From positions 1 to 64,000 of the forward strand of contig DASVCS010000093.1 in the NCBI GenBank assembly GCA_036381495.1: a DNA stretch of 64,000 bases, read 5' to 3'. Source of the stretch: DASVCS01 sp036381495 (GTDB taxonomy: Bacteria > Gemmatimonadota > Gemmatimonadetes > Longimicrobiales > RSA9). A model generated the notes under the pieces. The model had not been told where the DNA came from, did no database searches, and saw only the letters and a program-made list of their open reading frames with translations. This document shows, in pieces, positions 59,741 through 64,000 of this stretch. The translations under genes and the position numbers were made by a program. Within the stretch, counting starts at the first letter, position 1. Every line of letters begins with the position of its first letter.

Positions 59741-61312
59741 GTGACGCGATACACTTCCGGTCTTCTGCTCCTGGCCGTCACCGCCTGCGCGAGTCCGGCG
59801 GTCGAGCCGGCAAACATCGCCCCGGCCGATGCATCGGCCGGGCCGGCGGCCGCAGCCGCCACCATCACGCCGGCGGACTTCGCCCGCCACATCGGATTCC
59901 TCGCGAGCGATGCGTTGCGCGGCCGCGACACGCCGAGTCCCGGGCTGGACCAGGCCGCCGAATACGTCGCCGATCATTTCGAGCGACTGGGGCTCCGGCC
60001 CGCCGGCGTGGACGGGACCTACTTCCAACGCTACCCGCTCCAGCGGCGCGCACTGGACGTGGACGGGACTCGCCTCGAGCTCGCCACGGCCTCCGAACGC
60101 CCGGCGCTGGATTACGGCACCGACTTCTTCGCTGTCGCGGGCGTCCCCGACAGCGCGAGCGGAACCCCCGTCTTCACCGGCACCGACGTCGGGCGCCGCG
60201 ATGCGCCCGGCGCCCTCCGCGGCCGCGTCGCCACCCTCTACCTGCCCGGCCTGCCCACGAGCCGCAGCTTCGGGCGCACCGCCGAGCGCCTGCGCGTGGC
60301 GGCGGGCGAGGAGGGCGCCATCGCCGTCCTCTTCATCCTCGATCCGCGATTCCCGACCGAGATGGTCGCCCAGGTCGCGGAACTGAGCGCGACGCCGCGC
60401 GGCTGGCAGCTCGGCGCCGTCGAGGGGCCGCCCGCCTTCTTCCTTCGGTACGACCCGGCGCGCGCCGTGTTCCGCGCCGCAGGCCTGGATCTCGACCGCC
60501 TGCGCCAGCGAGCCGAGCAGGGACCGATCACGCCCGTGCCGATTCCCGGCGTGACCGCCCGCTTCGCCGCGCCCGTCCGCATCCTCGAAGAGCACCGGCC
60601 GCCCAACGTCGTCGCGGTGCTCCCCGGCAGCGACCCGGCGCTGCGCGACACCTACGTCGTCTTCAGCGCCCACATGGACCACGTCGGCGTGGGACGCCCC
60701 GACGCGACCGGTGACTCGATCTACAACGGCGCGGATGACAACGCGTCGGGGACCTCCGCGCTGCTCGAAGTCGCCGAAGCCTTCGCCGCCCTCGACGTGC
60801 CGCCGGCGCGCTCGCTCCTCTTCCTCGCCGTCAGCGGCGAGGAGAAGGGGCTCCTCGGTTCGTCGTACTTCACGGACCACCCGACGGTCCCGCTCGACGC
60901 GATCGTCGCGGACCTCAACGTGGACATGATCGGGCGGAACGCGCCGGACAGCATCGTGGTCATCGGACAGGAGTACTCGTCGCTCGGCCCGCTCGTCCAC
61001 GAGGTGGCCGCGGCGCATCCCGACCTGGGACTCACGGTCTCCGAGGACCTCTGGCCCGAGGAGCGGTTCTTCTTCCGCAGCGACCACTTCAACTTTGCGC
61101 GCAAGGACATCCCGGCGCTCTTCTTCTTCGCCGGAACGCACGAGGACTACCATCGACCCTCCGATGAGCCGGAGAAGATCGACAGGGCCAAGGCCGCCCG
61201 CGTCGCGAAGTTGATCTTCTACACCGCCCACGAGATCGCGATGCGGCCGGAGCCGCCTCAGTGGACCGAGGAGGGGTTGCGCGAGGTGCACAGGCTGACG
61301 GGAGGGCGGTGA
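59741..61312 (+). CDS. exported M28-family zinc aminopeptidase
   Basis: A 523-residue lipoprotein (signal LLAVTAC, Cys14). After an Ala-rich linker comes the M28 fold, split by a PA-type insert (about 115-280). The two-zinc site is complete: H311 in SAHMDH, D332/D333 in GADDNASG, E367/E368 in SGEEKG, D395 in NVDMIG and H449 in RSDHFNF. It likely trims peptides in the periplasm or outside. The start is GTG 59741, because GAGGAG lies about eight bases upstream. Confidence 0.93.
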   Translation: MTRYTSGLLLLAVTACASPAVEPANIAPADASAGPAAAAATITPADFARHIGFLASDALRGRDTPSPGLDQAAEYVADHFERLGLRPAGVDGTYFQRYPLQRRALDVDGTRLELATASERPALDYGTDFFAVAGVPDSASGTPVFTGTDVGRRDAPGALRGRVATLYLPGLPTSRSFGRTAERLRVAAGEEGAIAVLFILDPRFPTEMVAQVAELSATPRGWQLGAVEGPPAFFLRYDPARAVFRAAGLDLDRLRQRAEQGPITPVPIPGVTARFAAPVRILEEHRPPNVVAVLPGSDPALRDTYVVFSAHMDHVGVGRPDATGDSIYNGADDNASGTSALLEVAEAFAALDVPPARSLLFLAVSGEEKGLLGSSYFTDHPTVPLDAIVADLNVDMIGRNAPDSIVVIGQEYSSLGPLVHEVAAAHPDLGLTVSEDLWPEERFFFRSDHFNFARKDIPALFFFAGTHEDYHRPSDEPEKIDRAKAARVAKLIFYTAHEIAMRPEPPQWTEEGLREVHRLTGGR

Positions 61313-61481
61313 GCGAGGCGGCCGCCCCCCGGCGGCCGCCTCGAACTGCGTCGAGTTCACGGCACATCCGCCGCATCGCGGTCCGCCGCGACTGCGAGCC
61401 GGCGGGAACCGCGAGCCGGAGCCGGTCGGGGGAGCGAACGGCCCGGCCGAACCTTAAAACGAGAAACCGCGGAGAGGTGCA

Positions 61482-61688
61482 ATGTCGTTCCCCGCTACGA
61501 TTCTGTTGCTCGCCGGCCTGGTGAGCGCGGTGCTGGTCCCGATGTTCATCGGACACGGCCTGGCCGAACGCGATGGCGGCGCCATCCTGGCCGGGCTCGG
61601 CATGGGCGTCATCGCCGCCGTCCTCATCTTCCTCTTCTCCCGCTTCGTCCGGGGCGGCGGCGAGGAACGGATGCCGCGGGCGGGATAG
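61482..61688 (+). CDS. 68-residue two-helix membrane protein
   Basis: Two TM helices (about 5-25 and 34-53) with a short loop GHGLAERDGG and a basic C-terminal tail. GGAGAGG precedes the ATG at normal spacing. I know no family. A strong terminator follows 17 bases after its stop. Confidence 0.65.
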   Translation: MSFPATILLLAGLVSAVLVPMFIGHGLAERDGGAILAGLGMGVIAAVLIFLFSRFVRGGGEERMPRAG

Positions 61689-61704
61689 CACCACGCCAAC
61701 GACG

Positions 61705-61736
61705 CGGGCCCCGGGACCGGTTGGTCCCGGGGCCCG
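61705..61736. terminator. bidirectional terminator between convergent genes
   Basis: A 14-bp stem (61705-61718 with 61723-61736) closed by a GGTT loop lies between the convergent 61482 and 61806 genes. The arms are GC-rich, without T-runs on either side. Confidence 0.65.
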
Positions 61737-61805
61737 GCGGCCCCGCGCTCCACGCCTGCGGCGCGCTCGGTTTCCCCCGCGCGGCAACGTTCGCGGGACC
61801 ACGGC

Positions 61806-63170
61806 TCAGAAGCCGATCACCTCCAGCCCGAGGCTCCCGGCGTAGCCGGTGCCCGCGGCGAACCGCTCGCCGTAGTGCAACGGATTGAAGCCCGGCCCGG
61901 CGGCGGCATTGCTGCCGGTGGCCCGGCTCGCGGCCGCGGAGAGCCGGATGGGACCGAGCTGCCAACTCGTGCCGAGGGAGACGGCGGAAGCGCCATCGAG
62001 CGAGCTGGCATAGCCCCCGCGGATGGTCCAGAAGCTCAGCAGCGGGAGGCGCTGCTCGAGGCCGACCGCGAGGTACTGCGGCCAACCGGTGTACAGGTCG
62101 CCCTCGCCCTGCGTGGTGCTCAGCGTCGCGCCGAGCGCCGTGCCCCCGTGCTGGTACGCCGCGCCGACCCGGACGACCCGCGGAAAGAACGCCTCGGTGA
62201 AGAGGTTGTCCACCACTTCGTACGCAGCGATCGGCGCGGCCGTGGGATCGAAGGAGCGCGGCTCGAGACGTTCCTCGAAGTCCTGGAGACCGACCTCTCC
62301 GATCTCACTCCCCGCGAACTCGTCGCCGCTCAGCACGAGGCCGTCGTCCCAGGTCATGCGCTGCCACACGTTCTCGATCGCGAGCCCGATGGTCAGGCCG
62401 GGGAAGGGCTGCGCGGCGGCGCCGATGTCCACGCCGTATCCGGTCCCCACGTCCGAGCGGATCCCCAGCGCCGTGAGGTAGATCTCCTGCCCGTCGAGGT
62501 CCACCCTCGGCTCGAAGATGCGGCCGCGTTCGAGCCGGTGGCCGAGCACGTAACGCGCGGTCACGCCGACGCTGACGGGAAACGGGAGCAGCAACGGGAG
62601 CGTGTGGCCGTACGCCGCGCTGACCGTCGTGTAGACGGCATCACGGAAGGCCGTGTTGCCGACCCGGTACTCGCCGATCCGGTCGTGGTCCACATCGCCG
62701 TACTGCCGGGCGTACAGCACCAGGTCGACCAGCTCCTTGCCGATGCTGCTCCCGACCAGCGCCGTCGACGACACGCCGACCGCGACCGGGCCCACGCTCA
62801 GGCTGGCCCAGGGGATGTGCACGTCTCCGCGCATCTCCATCCCGGTCTCCGGAATCTGTGCGAGCAGATCCTCCCGGTCCTGGTCCGCAATGTTCTCGCC
62901 CTGACCCCAGACGTCCGTCATGTCCAGGAGCGATGGGCCGAGCATGGTTCCCGCGAAGTTCAGCCGCGGCAGCCCGACGGACCACGCCGGGCCGTCGGGG
63001 AGCCCCAGGTTGGCGGGGTTCCAGTCGAGCGCCTCGTGCCCCCGCGCCAGCCCCAGGTACGCGCCCGCCAACCCCGCACCCCGCACCGACGCGTCGAACT
63101 GCCCGTGGGCCGGCCGCGCCACGGCCACCGGCAGTGCGGCCGCCAACAGGATTCCCATGCATCGTCTCAT
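61806..63170 (-). CDS. outer-membrane protein, DUF5723/PorV-like
   Basis: A 454-residue precursor with a signal peptide ending AHGQ (about residue 24). The start of the mature chain, FDASVRGAGLAGAYLGLARGHEALDWNPANLGL, is the N-terminal plug-like motif shared by FadL- and PorV-type proteins in which G-A-xx-A-x-x-N-P-A-x-L is conserved. Many beta-strands follow (for example VSVGVTARYVLGHRLERGRIFEP), ending GSLGLEVIGF with a terminal Phe. It may admit hydrophobic compounds or serve secretion. It follows the partial gene to its right by 25 bases on the same strand. Confidence 0.78.
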   Translation of the reverse strand: MRRCMGILLAAALPVAVARPAHGQFDASVRGAGLAGAYLGLARGHEALDWNPANLGLPDGPAWSVGLPRLNFAGTMLGPSLLDMTDVWGQGENIADQDREDLLAQIPETGMEMRGDVHIPWASLSVGPVAVGVSSTALVGSSIGKELVDLVLYARQYGDVDHDRIGEYRVGNTAFRDAVYTTVSAAYGHTLPLLLPFPVSVGVTARYVLGHRLERGRIFEPRVDLDGQEIYLTALGIRSDVGTGYGVDIGAAAQPFPGLTIGLAIENVWQRMTWDDGLVLSGDEFAGSEIGEVGLQDFEERLEPRSFDPTAAPIAAYEVVDNLFTEAFFPRVVRVGAAYQHGGTALGATLSTTQGEGDLYTGWPQYLAVGLEQRLPLLSFWTIRGGYASSLDGASAVSLGTSWQLGPIRLSAAASRATGSNAAAGPGFNPLHYGERFAAGTGYAGSLGLEVIGF

Positions 63171-63195
63171 CGTTCACTCGCTCTCTCGATCGTGC

Positions 63196-64000
63196 CTACG
63201 AGGCGCGCGTCATCGTGATGACCACCCAGACCTTCCCCTGCTCGACACCGCCACCCGTGGTCTCCAGCTCGATCGTCGTTTCGGGAAGCACCAGCTCGAG
63301 GTGGTCCGGCGTCGCGGTGTACTGCAGCACCACCGGGCCGTCCGGCGTCTGCGACAGCGTGAGCGTCGTGCCGTCCACCTCGAACTCCGTCGGCACCGGC
63401 TCCTCGCCGCCGAGCGTGCCCGTGACGATGTCGTAGCCGACCTCCTTGCTCGTCACGCTCAGGCCTGCGCGCACCCGCAGCACGCCATCCACCCGGATCT
63501 GCCCCTCGACCGTGGAACTCGCTCCGTCGAAGCTGAGCGACGCCTCGATGCTCGCCCCGATCGCTCCGAGTCGGCCCGCAAAGCGCTCCACGAGGTTCGG
63601 ACTCACGTACGCGCGGACCGGCCCGTCCGGACCCACGCACGAGCTCGTGTCCGGTCCGCAGGAGACCGTGTACGTGACACGGTCCTCCGCCCACGGGCGG
63701 AGCGCCTGCACCGCGGCGGGCGCCGTGAGGAACAACGGCCCGCCGGACGCGACGTCCCGCGGATCACCCGACTGCACGGCGAGCATGGGCGCGACCCGGA
63801 CGCCGACCGTGCCGAGCCGCCTCAGATCCGCCCGCAGGATCCCCGCGTTCAGGTCCAGTGTCCCGACATCCCGATAGGACGGCACGCCATCCACGACGTC
63901 GACCACCGCCAGTGCGAGCAACTCGTCATCCGTGAAATCGGACGGCTCGAAACTCAGACCGATCCCGGCGGGCTCCTCCAGCCGCTGCCCCTCCGGAGCC
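63196..64000 (-). CDS. unknown protein, 5' end beyond the window
   Basis: The frame stays open to the right edge, so at least 268 residues are encoded and the start is missing. The visible part is beta-rich, with two cysteines in TYTVSCGPDTSSCVGPDG and a C-terminal beta-sandwich-like half (VTSKEVGYDIVTGTLGGEEP, TFEVDGTTLTLSQTPDGPVVLQY). It looks like an exported or surface protein. It is probably cotranscribed with the outer-membrane protein gene after it. Confidence 0.6.
   Translation of the reverse strand, partial: APEGQRLEEPAGIGLSFEPSDFTDDELLALAVVDVVDGVPSYRDVGTLDLNAGILRADLRRLGTVGVRVAPMLAVQSGDPRDVASGGPLFLTAPAAVQALRPWAEDRVTYTVSCGPDTSSCVGPDGPVRAYVSPNLVERFAGRLGAIGASIEASLSFDGASSTVEGQIRVDGVLRVRAGLSVTSKEVGYDIVTGTLGGEEPVPTEFEVDGTTLTLSQTPDGPVVLQYTATPDHLELVLPETTIELETTGGGVEQGKVWVVITMTRAS

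Noticed and set aside
1..64000. CRISPR arrays, tRNA or rRNA genes, insertion sequences and phage genes
   Set aside because: I looked for spaced direct repeats, tRNA-like cloverleaf segments and transposase or integrase motifs and found none that held up by eye.

Overview
The window is 64 kb of very GC-rich DNA with dense, mostly single-copy bacterial genes, many of them exported or membrane proteins of a Gram-negative (diderm) cell: an RND/TolC efflux system, several outer-membrane beta-barrels, lipoproteins, SurA-like chaperones and FtsEX/EnvC. The very long duplicated permeases (one paired with PadR), the Mfd-PpiC-SurA-PdxA-FtsEX-EnvC-HolB gene order and the overall style suggest a Gemmatimonadota or related soil bacterium. 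This is inference; no rRNA or other taxonomic marker lies in the window. I see no transposase, CRISPR array, tRNA or rRNA.

Region 1 (36-12325): a lone ADOP-type permease on the minus strand, then a sulfatase module: a copper-type formylglycine-generating enzyme with both active-site cysteines, a beta-barrel protein overlapping it, two sulfatases with different formylglycine motifs (CSPTR and CTAGR), a heptad-repeat DUF202 membrane protein, a DUF1622 membrane protein, an opposing HAD phosphatase and an AI-2E family protein. Region 2 (12402-16040): a large exported zinc metalloprotease, a 470-bp gene-free stretch with repeated GGGAACGAT words, and a NYN-domain nuclease with a stem-loop leader. 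Region 3 (16097-22251): tetR-tolC-adaptor-RND pump on the minus strand, with the same three-half-site operator in front of tetR and at the tolC start. Region 4 (22372-30866): an AI-2E protein, a PadR-ADOP pair, an Uma2 nuclease, the decayed 3' end of another ADOP permease, two small exported proteins, an orphan RCK protein and an acyltransferase.

Region 5 (31060-36546) is the most interesting part. Two neighbouring transcription units each carry a Fur-like inverted repeat at the promoter. They encode an OprO/P-like porin, two related membrane proteins sharing a WYRGNAD loop, an exported FMN-binding protein with the SGAT flavinylation motif and, 137 bp further on, the ApbE flavin transferase lipoprotein. 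Together they look like a metal-regulated, covalently flavinylated extracytoplasmic redox system, plausibly for iron reduction or uptake.

Region 6 (36699-44512): guaB, a BaeRF/Vms1-like protein with a zinc ribbon, unknown proteins, two tandem MltD-like lytic transglycosylases with LysM repeats, and a third membrane-anchored transglycosylase. Region 7 (44659-59533, all minus): moaC and a tightly overlapping chain mfd, ppiC lipoprotein, surA, pdxA, ftsE, ftsX, envC-like, holB, headed by a DUF58/BatA-like pair. Region 8 (59741-64000): an M28 peptidase, a tiny membrane protein, a strong bidirectional terminator, an outer-membrane protein and a gene cut by the window end.

At a larger scale, several genes change third-position preference from G near the 5' end to C near the 3' end, which looks like a real compositional property of this genome.
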